DNA of 64,000 nt, from NCBI GenBank assembly GCA_902805475.1, contig CADCSX010000002.1:1054001-1118000 (forward strand), read 5' to 3'. The translations under genes were made by a program, and so were the position numbers. This stretch comes from Entonaema liquescens. Its lineage: Eukaryota > Ascomycota > Sordariomycetes > Xylariales > Xylariaceae. This document shows, piece by piece, positions 47,538-59,843 of the stretch (its first letter is position 1; each line of letters opens with the position of its first letter). A model generated the notes under the pieces. The model was given only the letters and a program-made list of their open reading frames with translations. It did no database searches and was not told the origin of the DNA.

Positions 47538-50500
47538 ATTATTAAATAATAATATAATAAAATAATAATATAATTTATTATTATTATTTTAATTTTATTA
47601 TATTTTTTATTATTTAAAATAATTAATAATAAAATTATAATTTTATAAAATTAAATAATAATAATTTTTTTTAATAATAAAATATTAATATTTTTAATAT
47701 TAAAAATATTTATTTTTAATAATAATTTAAAGAATAAACTTTTAATAAAAATAATTTTATAAAAAAATAAAATAATAATTAATTATTTATTATAAATATT
47801 TTTAAAATAAAATTTAATAATAATATATTTATTTATAATAATTTAATTTATAAAGATTTTATATATAAATATAAATATTATTTTTATATAAATTTTACTA
47901 TTAAAATAATATTATTAAATTTATATTTTTTTAATATTTAAATTTAAAAAAAATTATAATAAAAAATTTAAAATATATTTTTATTTTATAAATAAAACCG
48001 GTTTTAATATTAGAAAATAAATTAATTAATAAATTAATAATAAAAATTTTAATTTTTAATATTAATTATAAAAATTTAAATAATATTTTAAAATTAATAT
48101 TAATTATTATTTAATATTAATTATTATTTAATATTAATTATTATATTAATAATTAATGAATAATAATAAATATTAAATAATAATAATTAATGATTATTAA
48201 TTAATAAAAAATATTAAAAATTTTATAATATTAATATATTATTAATATAATATAATTTAAATAAAATAAAATTTATTATAATTATAATATTTATTAATTT
48301 TTATATATATATTATTAATAATATTATTAATAATTATAATATATTATATTATATTAAAATTTTAATTAATAATTTTAATAAAAATAATATAAATTTAAAT
48401 AATAATTTATTATTATTAAAATAATATTATTAAATATAATAAAATAATTTATTACAATTAATAAATATTTTATTATAAAATTTATAATTAATTTATTTAA
48501 ATATTTAAATTATTATATTAAAATATATAATATTTTTAATATTATTATTAATAAAAAATAAACCGAAATTATTAAAGATTTTTTTATAAAATATAATTTT
48601 TTTATTATTATAATTTTTTTTATTAATATTTTTTTTTATATTATTTATATATATATTTAGTTTTTAATAAAGTTATTAAAAATATTAACAATTATAATTC
48701 CTATTATTTTTATTTTTATTTAAATTTTTAATATTTAATTTAATATTTTAATTAAAAAATTATAAACATTAAAATTAATTATTTTTTTTTAATATAATTT
48801 AAAATATTTTTAATAATTTTACATTTAATTATTTAAAAAATTATTAATTTAATTTTTTAATTAATTATAATTATTACAAAAAAAATTATTTTATTTATTA
48901 TAATTATTATTATTATTATTATTATATTTATATATGAATTTTATTTTTTATAAAAAAATTAATTTATATTTATTAATTTTTTAAAGAAATTATTTAAAAA
49001 TAATATTTACAATAAACTTAATTAATTATTATTAAATATAATAATTAAATAATTTAAAAATATATTTAAATTAATTTTTAAATAAATAATTATAAATTTT
49101 TATATTATAAATAATATTATTAATAAAAAAACGTAATAATTTTTTATTTTTTATATTTAATAATATAAATAATTAATTTTTTAAATTTTAATAAATAACA
49201 TTAAAATATTTATAAAATTTAATAATAAGTTTTTTATAAATATAATTTATATTATTTATAATTAAAATATTTTATTTTATTTTTATTAATTTAATTATTA
49301 ATTATTATTAAATAATATATTATAAATATAATATTTATATAATTTTAATTTTAATTTTTCTTTACAATTATATAAATTTTTTTAATTAATAAATAAATAT
49401 AAAAATATTAATATAAATGATACATTTTTTAAAAAATATAATATTAATAAAATAAAAATTTATTTATAAAAAATTAAAATATTTAATTATTTTTAAAAAA
49501 AATTTTTTATTATTATTTTTATTATTTTTATTATTATTATTATTAATAATATTATAATTATTATTATTTATAAAATTTTATAATATTATTTAATAAAAAA
49601 TTTATATAATAATATTTATAATATTAATAATTATTATAAAAATATTAAAATTAATACGGTTTTTTTATAAATTCGAATTTATTATATAAAATTAATTTTT
49701 TATTATAATTTAATTAATTTTAATAAACTTTAATAAAAAAAATAATTAAAATAATATTTTAAAAAAAATAAATAATAATAATAATAATAATTATTTAAAA
49801 AATTATTTAATAATAACAGATTATTTAATTATAATAAGTTATTTAATAATAATAAAAATATTAATAATATTTAATAATAAATATTTAAATTTTATTTTAA
49901 AAAATTATTTAACAAATAATATAAAAAATAAAAATATAATAATTAATTTAAAAAGTTATTTTAATAATTTTAATAAAAATAATAAAATTTATTATTATAA
50001 AATTTTTAAATTATTATTAAAACAATAATATATTTATAAATTAATAAAAATAAATTTTAAAAAATTAATATAATAAAATTAAAATAACATAAAAATTAAT
50101 TTAATATATTATAAGTTTTTTATAATAATAAATATAAAAAATATTTGAAAAAATATAATAAATTTATTAAAAAAAATAAATATTATTATAAAAAAATTAT
50201 AATTATTTTAATTAAATTATTATAAAAATTGGAAAATATTATATTTTTTTTTTTAACGTTTAAAAAAATAACGAAATTATTTTTTCAATTTTATTTATTA
50301 AATTAAATAAATAATATTTTTATATTATAATATTAAATTTCTTTTTAATAAAATAAAAATAGATCGAATAAAAATAAAATTATATTTATTAATTAATATA
50401 AAAAAAAAATAATTTATTTTTAAAAAACGAAAAAAATATAAAATTTATTCGCATATTTTTACAAATATTAATAATAATTAATAATAAAATTATAAATAAT

Positions 50501-50789
50501 TATTAAATTAATAATTATTAATAAAACTCATTATAAATATAAATCATTAATAAAAATCATTAATAAAAATTAAAAATAATAATTCATTAATAAATAAATT
50601 TTAATAATAAAAATTAAAATTATTATTTATTAAAAAAACTTATAATAATTTAATTAAATTAATGGTTAATTTTAGTTTAATTTAATTTAATAAAAATCTT
50701 TTAATTTAATAAAAAATAAAACGTTTATTATAATTTATAATATTATAATTAAAAAATAATTAAAAAAATAAAATAATAAAATTATTAAA

Positions 50790-50934
50790 TATTATAATAT
50801 AATATAAATATAAATTAAATTATATTGTTATATTAATTAAATTTTATAAAGGAATTTTTAAAATAATAAATGTAAAAATATATTTAAGATATATAAGTCC
50901 TTATGTAAATCCTATGGGTCTATGTCATATGACA
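50790..50934. repeat. Right LTR of outer element (145 bp)
   Basis: The inner 100 bp are AT-only like the left copy, but the last 40 bp (ending CATATGACA) keep normal G+C, so mutation stopped inside this LTR. Constant offset of 13,113 from the left copy. Confidence 0.78.
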
Positions 50935-50989
50935 CCTAAGTACCTAGTTAATACTACCCACCCCGCGCACCTATCACATCATTGTGTTT

Positions 50990-53130
50990 ATTATCGTTGT
51001 TGTAGATGTAAAGGTTCTAACCTAGTGGTTGCAGCGGAGCTGCAAGAAGTACATATACATGCAATGTCACATGACAGCACCGTACTTCCCTTGCGGCTCA
51101 AAAGATTTGGCTCTTGCTCTTTCAACGCCTCAACATCTCCAACTGGCGTTTCTGACGCAGCACCTTCATTAACCCATTTCATAAAATAAGTGAGGTCGTT
51201 ATTATAAGTAACTTCAGTCAAGTCATCTTCCTTTATACCGAATATCGCATTATAGAACGATGATTCATTGTCTTTGAGATATTCCTTGGCCTTTTTATGA
51301 ATTGTTTTGTTAGCTATGCTTTCATTCCGTCCTCTGCTACTTTCAAAGCCGAAGCCGACTTCCAGGAAGCATTTCTCTCAGATTTCGCGCGGTTCATGTC
51401 TTTTCTTAAGTACATTGCTCATGTTCAAGTTGGTAAGGGCAACTAACTTAGATCTTAAACCTATACGAATAATCTGCTCCGCCTCTCATTAAACGGATGC
51501 TCAAGGAGTTGGTCCAATGCATGATCGGTATAGCAAACAGAGAATTGGCCCTATACCAGTCTCTTCTTTATTTGCTAGAAGAATTCTTAATAATCGCCTA
51601 TAAATAGTTTAGTCAATAATATTCGAGTTGCCACTTTAAAAATACCCCTTAACCAGGCAGAAAAGGCTTCGAAGATTAAGTATGAAGATATTAACTTACT
51701 TCACCGGTAAAGCTTTTTCCGGTACCTAGGGAAGCTTAGATGAGTGTCAGGCTCCTTTTTAGTGAGTTTAAGAGCGCAGTAGCTTAACCTACTGCAAAGC
51801 TCCTTTAGATTCGCAGTGTCTTTGATGTAAAATGGGAAATCTCTCCCATCAAACGTAAAATACTTAAGTTAAAACCAACCCTAAGCTTCGTTGCATAAAG
51901 CGGGGGTGGGACGTTGAGTTCTATCGGTCCATCTGAACTCGGTGCAAGGAAATCAGAGAATGGAAGGTCTAGAGTCCTAAAAACTTGTTGAAGAGCTGAT
52001 AGAGTAGGTAGGTTCGAATGACGGCAATAAGATACCAGGGGACTCGACCAATGATCTCCTAGCAGGTTCACTTGATTGCGATGCCGACAGCATAATCCTG
52101 AGATCCACTTCACTTGGTCTAGCTAAGTTGAGGTTCACGTATGCGAAATCCTTATTGCTATATACCTAGGCTTCGTTTTGTAGTATTGCCATCTTTATCC
52201 GTCTTTGGTGTATACTTGCGAATTGGGTCCGGCCTCAATGTGGATTCGGCTACGACACAAAAGACTGCAGTGTTCTTCTTCAGGAGGCACACTAAGGCGC
52301 CTAATTCTAAACGTTTTGACAAATTCCACCAATCTGCTCGGGCTTCAATTGTCAATTTTCCTGCAAAAAAAGGCTGCTCAATCTTCACTTGAAACTCCAA
52401 TCCGCATCGTCGCGTACATTTGATATCCATGCTATCTACAATATTGTATCAATTTGTTCTGATGCGATTCTGTGGGTTGGTAGTAGATTTTCTTTTGGGA
52501 TGTTCAAGAAGACGTAACTCTTCGCCAATGCAGTCTTTCAATTGTCCAACCATATCTTCTCGAGGCAATCGGAAGTGTCGGTCAATCAACCCCTGAACCA
52601 CTGATAAGTGTAGCTGTGAATGACCCTGGAATGGCACGTTATCTGAACGAATGGACACGATCTCCGACATTGTCGGCAGAATTCGGATCTTTGTTATGTC
52701 TTCGTGGTCATTATCGTGACGTGGGCCTTGGATGGACAAGGTTCCAGGGAGATCACGCCGCAATATGAACTTAGCATGGCTGGGAGCCTGGGGCTTCGGG
52801 GTATCGTCCCGCGCGACCCCTTTGGTGACGCTCAGACGGCGCTGAATATACTCGAGATTGCTTTTAGCTTGTAAAATCCAAAAGTCATGACCACTCTGAT
52901 CAAGGTTATTGATGAGTACCAATATTTGATCAACAATCAACGGGACCTTCACATGAACAAGTGCTTGGGAATTGCAGCTAATAACCTTGGCCAGGATCGC
53001 GGATTGAAGCTCTAAAAATTGTGCTTTTGATCCATCATCATCTTTAACAAGAGGCGACTTCCATTTTGCGGCCAGGTTAATTAAGAATTCGAAGAGGATA
53101 ATATGGGCAAGTTGATGGAGGTTGGCTTAG
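50990..53130 (-). pseudogene. N-terminal relic of NFX1-type SF1 helicase
   Basis: Minus-strand pieces in order from 53130: LHQLAHIILFEFLINLAAKW; GPRHDNDHEDITKIRILPTM and GLIDRHFRLPREDMVGQLKD; a TGA near 52,465; GLEFQVKIEQPFFAGKLTIE with RADWWNLSKRLELGALVCLL; FRTLDLPFSDFLAPSSDGPI and ELNVPPPLYATK; Walker A in ASLGTGKSFTGE near 51,720; VCYTDHALDQLLEH near 51,500; EQIIRIGLRSKLVALTNLNM; a TGA; and SSFYNAIFGIKEDD to YFMKWVNEGAASE. These match the N-terminal and first ATPase half of fungal NFX1/ZNFX1-type RNA helicases. Several stops and frame changes show it is dead. It ends about 55 bp from the right LTR, and the C-terminal half of this type lies at 33.5-34.5 kb on the same strand. Confidence 0.8.
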
Positions 53131-55363
53131 AGCTGAAACCGCGACTAGTACATTAAGGATTGTCCTGATATGTGATTATAGAGTCTAGGACGTGACAAAT
53201 AGAGATGTGTAGGTACTGGGGAATAATAGGTAGGGGTTGGTTGAAACGGGGATAATTGAAAAAGTGACGAAGGTTAGAACTAAGTAATTCCAACCCAACA
53301 CCAACCAAACCTCGGGGCAGGTAGCAATCTAATCTGGAAGGGAATTAATCAACTTGTTCAACTTTAGGAGCTACAGGTAAACCACAGGTTTCTATTAATG
53401 TTTCGCCTTGTGAATTAGATAGGGTTTATTGAACCTCTACGATGCATTGATACCTGAAGTATAATTGATATGGCAATACACCGTCGTGTACCTGGGGCGC
53501 CATCCGCAAAGTAAAAGCCAACATATATCGATGTCAAAACCCTTGATATGTTATGCCATCCCATCCGCATCTGCTACAGTATGAGGACGTGATATTCCTG
53601 AGACGAAGTATATATAGCAACAGGGAGTTACAATTGATAGAAGCGTCGTGTATCGCCCCAATGGGTATTCAAGAGGAGAAACTGTTAATTCCATTATAGG
53701 TTCTCTATCCCGCACATCATCCAAGGCGACAAGCGAGTGCTTATAGGAACCAGTCACAGGAGATTTAAATATAAACCTACGAGCCTTGCATGTTCAATCA
53801 TCTTGTCATCTCCTATATATAGCTTTCCTGCTCGAGGGAGTAGTCCTAGATAAAGGAATAAGATATACCCAGGTATAGGAGAAATTAGAGGACTTGGATT
53901 TCAAGTTAAGAGTTATACGAGCAGAACTTCATTTCAAAACCCATATCACCACCAACGTCGTTCGTACCCATAGTATGTTATATGATATAGATTTAGGTAC
54001 ATTTGTAACCAACCCTGGCTTCTTCTCACGCTCGTGAAGGACAATCACTTAAGCGAAGTTCGAGATTATCAAACATATAGGGGTTAACCATATCCCCGGT
54101 TTTCGTGAGAGACTGTTAAGTGCGAAGGATTGGCTCAACTATGAGTACCTAAGGATTCATCTACACGCAATAATCGGGGTTGAAGAAGACATTGAAATCA
54201 TAGTGCCTCTGGATGGCGCAGACATCGGAATGGTGTCATCAACGGTACGCATTATAAAAATAACATTGACTGTGCTCTACAGGCTTGAGGGTGGCCCTGT
54301 TCCAGTGTGTTGAATATGAATACGAACAGTCCTACAATCCTTCTATATCAACTCTTACCTACTTGTCTTCTAGATGAGAAGTCATGTATCATATTTTGGG
54401 ATTCAAAGCTTGCTCTTTGGGGGTTTTGTAACGTTTGTTCCAGAGCGGTGGACTATAGGACTTTATCTTGGTTCGTATTCCCAATATACATCATCCGGAA
54501 AGGGGTCCCACTCAATGATAGATGTATAGCATTCCTCTACATGGTAGTTCCGACAGCTGAGCAACTTTGTGTATGCATAGGTAGTCTATGACTCGTGATG
54601 ATTAAGAGATAGACGTCTAGGAATACTCAAGTTTCCACAATTTCTTAGGTAATTTTACTCCGGATGCAACGTAGTCAATAATGTCAATGAACGGTCCATC
54701 TGTTTTATCCTCATGCTGTCCAGAGTGGGGCCCAATGGCTCTTCCAAGACGTTTGTCAATGACCCCTTCTGGCTAGGTGGGATCTTTAAATCTAGGTTCC
54801 CGTTTCGGTGTTTCTACGCCATAAATGGTGCCAATTCGGATCCTGTTTGAAACCCCCGAATCCTACCAGTCCACTTGATTTTATTCCCGTTTCGACGCGG
54901 CGTTCGCTTTCATGACGTTCTGATTGGTTACCGATTACGAGGTGCATACCCATGCAATGCCATGATTGGCGGGCTTGGTATTATGGGTCTAGTACCTAAC
55001 TATTCCAAGAGCCATGATCACCGGGGCGAGGAGCACTTACCGGCGTTCTGGAAAATGGCGGCTAGGCACGTGGCAGGACGCAGCACGTCGTAGCCGCGAG
55101 GCTTAACTTCGGCCGGGTGGTCCTACGATAGGAAATCCAAATGGCGTAGCAGGTGGATTCCTTCTTATTCTTCCTTCCCTCATACTTTGGTGGAGTGGAC
55201 GAAGGTAAGAGAAAATCTTCTCTACGAAGTCAATCGAGTGACCCGTCTTTCCCTACGGCAAGTTCCTTCGACCAACACGAGAATTGGCGATTGATGATAC
55301 TGGAGGCCCTCTTCAGAGTAACAACTCCAGAACTTTATAAGTTGCTCGAACACTCCCGCCAAC
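53131..55363. other. Gene-poor intergenic sequence
   Basis: About 2.2 kb with no supported gene. Small frames (53551-53757, 54307-54591, 54875-55093) show no motif. The 88-aa frame at 55153-55419 overlaps the next gene and is not called. Confidence 0.35.
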
Positions 55364-56263
55364 ATGGCACTGTTAAAAGATGTCAAGCCAGACACTGGAG
55401 TCATCCAAGCTCGTCCTGATACAGATCGATCTCGAGTCCTTTTCGACACAAATAATAATCACTCGAAGGCATTCTCAGAATCCAAAGCTAGCTCCAAGAT
55501 GAGTCGCTCAGAGAGCCAAGCCTGCACGTTTGCAGACATTGCGGTTTCCTATCGGGTCTACATTCTTGACGATCTTCTAGCGGAGCCGCAAGAGATTGTC
55601 CATGATTGGAGCCGGAACCTCCGTAAGTAGTAGCAAAACCCTTATTTTGCCCTTCACCGTACTGAGCCCATCCCTGGACCCCTGAGAACCCTGAGAACCC
55701 TCTATAGGCTTGTATAATTACTAATAATCATCCTTGAAGTCTACATCAGTCAACGGCACCGACAAGGTCACAGTTTTGCGCCTATCGAACTCTCTAGTGA
55801 AATCCTCATTTTTGACATTGCTACTGGCGACATTATTACCTCAATCGATATTAGCCCTTACGCGGGACCACACTGTTTGGAGCTAGATGCATCATGTAGC
55901 TACCTCCACGTCTACGTTAATGGAGGGACTATTTGGATTGACCCCGAGTCGAGAATAGTCACCAATTTCGAACCGGCGCAGGGGAGAGTACGCGGAGAAA
56001 GAGGAGCAGAAGATTTTATAGCTGAAGTTGATTTGAGGTCTGGTAAAATGCGGCAAAGAATCAATGTTCCGGAGGGCGAGAGAAACTCCGGCGATGGTCG
56101 ACATATAACATTCTCTACTCCGGCGATTCGGTTTGCAAGTCGATCATCAAGCAGTAGATTACCTATCATAGACGTTGCGAACGATCATGTTGTCGACGCT
56201 ATCAAAGCCAAGTTCCCAGTCAAGGCGATCTACATCACATCCAGAAACATTATGCTAGTTTAA
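55364..56263 (+). CDS. Unknown two-exon protein with WD40-like strand
   Basis: Exons 55364-55622 and 55740-56263 with a 117-nt intron (GTAAGT donor, TACTAATAAT branch, TTGAAG acceptor); the joined frame gives 260 aa ending at a TAA. Around the join it reads VHDWSRNLLYISQRHRQGHS, then PIELSSEILIFDIATGDIIT and SIDISPY, resembling one blade strand of a beta-propeller (WD40/YVTN-like), followed by SYLHVYVNGGTIWIDPESRI. There are no full repeats, signal peptide or membrane segments. The start is uncertain because an in-frame ATG lies further down (MSRSESQACTF). I do not recognise the family. The intact joint frame and splice signals support a real gene. Confidence 0.55.
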
Positions 56264-59200
56264 ACGGAAGTATGGTACTGATTTATTCATGCTGGGGGTC
56301 AATATCTAGCGCGGTTACGATGGAAAAATAGCAGCTGTGGTTAGGAGTTCAGGAGCTTTAGAATTGGTCCATGCTGGCATGGAGAGGATGGAGGCTTAGA
56401 GTGATTTGCGATAGACTGCTTGAATATACAGCAATGTAACGTTTTCTTTTTGTTTCGAAACTACCTTGATGTATCTTAAATGGTCATGCATGAGTGATGT
56501 TAGTCTTAGGACAGTTGTGATATTGTGATAATTATAACAAATCATATTCTTAGATAAGCACTTTAAACTAGAGTCTTGGAAGCTATCGTATTCACACCCC
56601 TAGTCCCGGATCACGAACTGCCCCTGATCCCCGCCCCCGCCTCCTTACAAGGGGTCTGTTTTAAGCGATTATCGGTTAAACTCCACTTTAGAAAGTGGGT
56701 TTCATATGCCGGCTTACCGCAAGAGGTCTCGAACCTAAGTGTACCGGGGAAGACTCGCTGTATTGATGCGGCGTAGAGGGCGCTTGGATGATTAACAAAT
56801 ATAGATGGATAAGATGGATACTGAACACCGTGCCCTCAACGCGGCTACTTCGTCCGTTTTCCTCCAACAACTAACAAAAGTTTATGTGCGTCAGTTGCCA
56901 TTGCAGCTCACTTTTCAATTACTTCCAACAATTCAAGATGTCTTACATACATAAGTGGATCGATCTACTTCAGCCCTATGAACCGTCGGACCCCATCTGC
57001 CCTTGCATCCCGTGTATCCCGTGTATCCCGTGCATCCCGTGCATCCTAGTCAGTTCTAACCGGAGTCAATAAGTCCGTTCGGGGTCCATAACGATTATCA
57101 ATGCGATTATCAATGCGGAAAACGGCGTTCCATCGCCGGGCTCGGCCACCAATACGTCATAATCCATAAAGTAAGCGAGCCTATAGAGTGGGTAGACCAC
57201 TCCTGTACGATGCGACGGGTAAGTTGATCTCGCGAGTAGATCATCATGTCTTAACGGTATAGACGCGGCACGGCTGAGCCGCAGCGTTAGCCATGACGAA
57301 CACTTGCTTACGAAGTACTCGTAATGGTAAGATCGCTTGCGCCGTCTAAGATAAAACTGTGTTAACAAGCTTGCTGAAGCGCTGTGCCGCAGCCACACGA
57401 GACTTTAGCCGCCTTGGGATGGCGTTTTTCGCTCCACCAACGTTACCTCTACCACTAAAAGGTTACCATATACTAGAACGTAGCAAAGACATCCCTTACA
57501 TAGCAACGTAAAGCTATAAAGACCAAATTAAGACAGCCCTAAGAATGCGCCGGTTACATAATTAGAATACGATGGGTTGGCATAGTAGTAGGTCCAAGCG
57601 AACAAGGTTCTTTTGTTCCAGACCGCTGTGCCGTTAGTTAAGCGAGCGGAGGATACATATATACTTTCCCGCGCGGTCTTCGGATTAGGAGATGTGATAT
57701 GCCGGGTCTAATTCAAGCTTTTAATAGCTCCCACGATCGAGTTTACCTATCCATGATAAACCCGACCCGTACGAAATCTTTACTCGTACGAATCGATATG
57801 TATCGTTCCTTTAACTCAGATAATCCTTCAACCACATGTATGCACTTTATGGCTCTATGATGGCGACATTTTGTGACTCAATCGGTATGTTATTGAGTCC
57901 GTATTTATAAATAGGCCAAGAAAAGAATGTCGGAGAAGGGATACCGGACATTTAACTGGTAAATTATAGTTCATGAACTATCTCCCTTTGAAACTAAAGT
58001 TTAGTTTTCGCTTCGAGGTCCTATTGTACTTCATTATAAATGTCTTTTAGATGAGACGTAGGCATTGGCATGGAACATGGAGTTCCAGGATTAATCATCG
58101 TTGAATTTATGCATAAAAACCTAGGATAAGCTCTCAATTAAACTTCCTGGGGCCGCTGCGAGTTGGAGGCGTGAAGAACCTACCTAAGGAAAAGGTCTTG
58201 CGCCGATGCTTAATCAGTGCTTAATCAATCTATATTGTTCAAGAGGTTGATCCTATAAGTCCTTTGGAAAGATTATGTTCCGGTTTATTCCGCCACTTTG
58301 TTAAACTTGCCCACCTCCTAAGTTTGGAGTGTTCTTTAAAATAAAGGAGATATAAACCGTATTATTCATCCCCGAAACCTTGGAGAGAATTGCACATTTG
58401 CGAGCAAGAATTGGGACTATAATTGTATAGAAGTCTCTAATTGGTCTAAAAACACAAATCAGAGTTCTGTTTGCTTCGTAACCAAGCAGCGCAAAGACCA
58501 TCTATGGATAACCATCGAATCAGTTTCTATACTACGCACATTTTTTTCAATGAAAGAAAACAAACGAGAAGCAAAGGAACCAATGAAAAGGATAGATTCC
58601 ATCTTCCCACTTCTGCGACTCGGCAGATTTACCTACCCGTTTCTTTAATCCCGTATACCCAATTTTACTATGCAACAACCCTATATTACGAACAAACAAT
58701 CCCAAAGGTTATTGAAATACTCCGTCCTATGCCGTACTTGGTACTATTATAGTAGAGGATTTAGACACTGTAGTAAATACCCACATATGCTCGAGATCTC
58801 GGAAACGAATTGACGCGCCTCGCTTATAAAGATACATATACTCGTAACCACATGGTATAAATATACTAGAAACATTATCGCGTAGAGATATTGCCAAATT
58901 ACTGTTTTAATACTTAATATACTTATTATTAATTTAGTATGAGTATTTTGACACGGCTTAAAGATTGTATATGTAAGTACATAGTACATATTCACTTGGT
59001 CTAAGCGTTCATCCATGTGTTACATACATGTGTGCTTCTCGATCAATGTACACGATAGTCCGGGATGCCGATTACCTATAAGGGTAACTAGAATCCGATG
59101 AACTGTAATATGTATAATGATTGTTGATTATTGACTAAACTAGGATTACAGGATGCTATGGAGATATTTTCATTTAGGCCTCAGTTGTGGGGCGCTAGAG

Positions 59201-59843
59201 CCTGGAAGTGGTCAGTGCGCTACTGCCATAGGATCCACACATGTAGTTACATGTAGAAAGTGTACATGCTTAATTTCTGGCGCGACGGCTGTTGCCAGGT
59301 GCTGCTATCTTTGGTCACTAATACCTAACAACAACAGCATATTATACCTATCAGGCAGCACTTTCCTCTGATTGAGGTGCGCTCGAGCGTTTCGGCAGCC
59401 TTGTGGCGGTTGCCTACCGCTAACTTGACCCAAACAAGTCGCGCCAAGAAGATTGATTCGCTCTCGTTGAGTTTAATAAGGTGCCATGTGGTTCCACTGA
59501 ATGATCTATCAACTCAAGAGCCAACTCAATTCTCATTTTGCCTGCAGTGCATCATCATGTCACGCTTGCGTTTGAGTTGGGTACCTAACATATTTCACAC
59601 GTCAAACGCGCTGCGAAATATCCTCTGTTCATTATTTCATTTTACCTAGTCGTTGAAGCAACTTCAATACACTTCAGAATATCTGCCTTCGCACGTATCT
59701 TTTTATTTGACATGGTGTTCGAAAGTCTTCTTCAATTCCTTCATAACTTGAATACCTAGACTATAAAATCTGTTGTTTTTTGTTGTTGTTTTTTTTTTCG
59801 AATTGGTTTCTTTGCGTGAGCCTGATGTTGACTCAACTACGCG
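56264..59843. other. Long gene-poor intergenic sequence
   Basis: About 3.6 kb. No supported gene; frames such as 57066-57398 (-) and 59377-59649 (+) show no motif. The last part is AT/T-rich, with a T run near 59,780, and is probably the promoter and leader of the DUF6606/DUF3638 gene. Confidence 0.35.
57005..57048. repeat. 9-bp tandem repeat (CCCGTGTAT/CCCGTGCAT)
   Basis: About five copies of a 9-bp unit; a reading frame across it encodes Cys-Ile-Pro repeats, a likely artefact. Confidence 0.65.

Larger units (their letters stand above)
37677..50934. mobile_element. Outer LTR retrotransposon, RIP-destroyed, carrying an insertion
   Basis: 13,258 bp bounded by 145-bp direct repeats (37677-37821 and 50790-50934) that align without gaps. 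The repeats begin TGTCATA and end TATGACA, the TG...CA inverted ends of LTRs. The flanks are CCTAG (left) and CCTAA (right), compatible with a 5-bp target-site duplication with one G-to-A change. Removing the inner 6,167-bp unit leaves about 7.1 kb, a normal LTR-element size. No gag or pol can be read, so the superfamily (Gypsy or Copia) and strand are unknown. Confidence 0.75.
37672..50939. other. Extreme AT-rich, RIP-like block (about 13.3 kb)
   Basis: The sequence changes sharply from normal composition to nearly pure A/T at about 37,680 and back at about 50,895. Several 60-bp lines contain no G or C at all (for example around 40,321 and 48,241). Most remaining C in the left and middle parts is followed by G (ACG, TTCG, GCG), while CpA is very rare, as expected after RIP (CpA to TpA). 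Where duplicated parts can be compared, they differ almost only by C/T and G/A. No coding capacity is seen. It may act as a heterochromatic island; a small centromere is possible but unsupported. Confidence 0.85.

Noticed and set aside
37700..50890. AT block as inserted mitochondrial DNA or a functional centromere
   Set aside because: No mitochondrial gene can be read, and transition-only LTR pairs explain the block. A centromere is not excluded but nothing specific supports it, and 13 kb would be small.
57005..57048. Cys-Ile-Pro repeat peptide
   Set aside because: It is a 9-bp tandem repeat inside a short frame with no start context or flanking coding signal.
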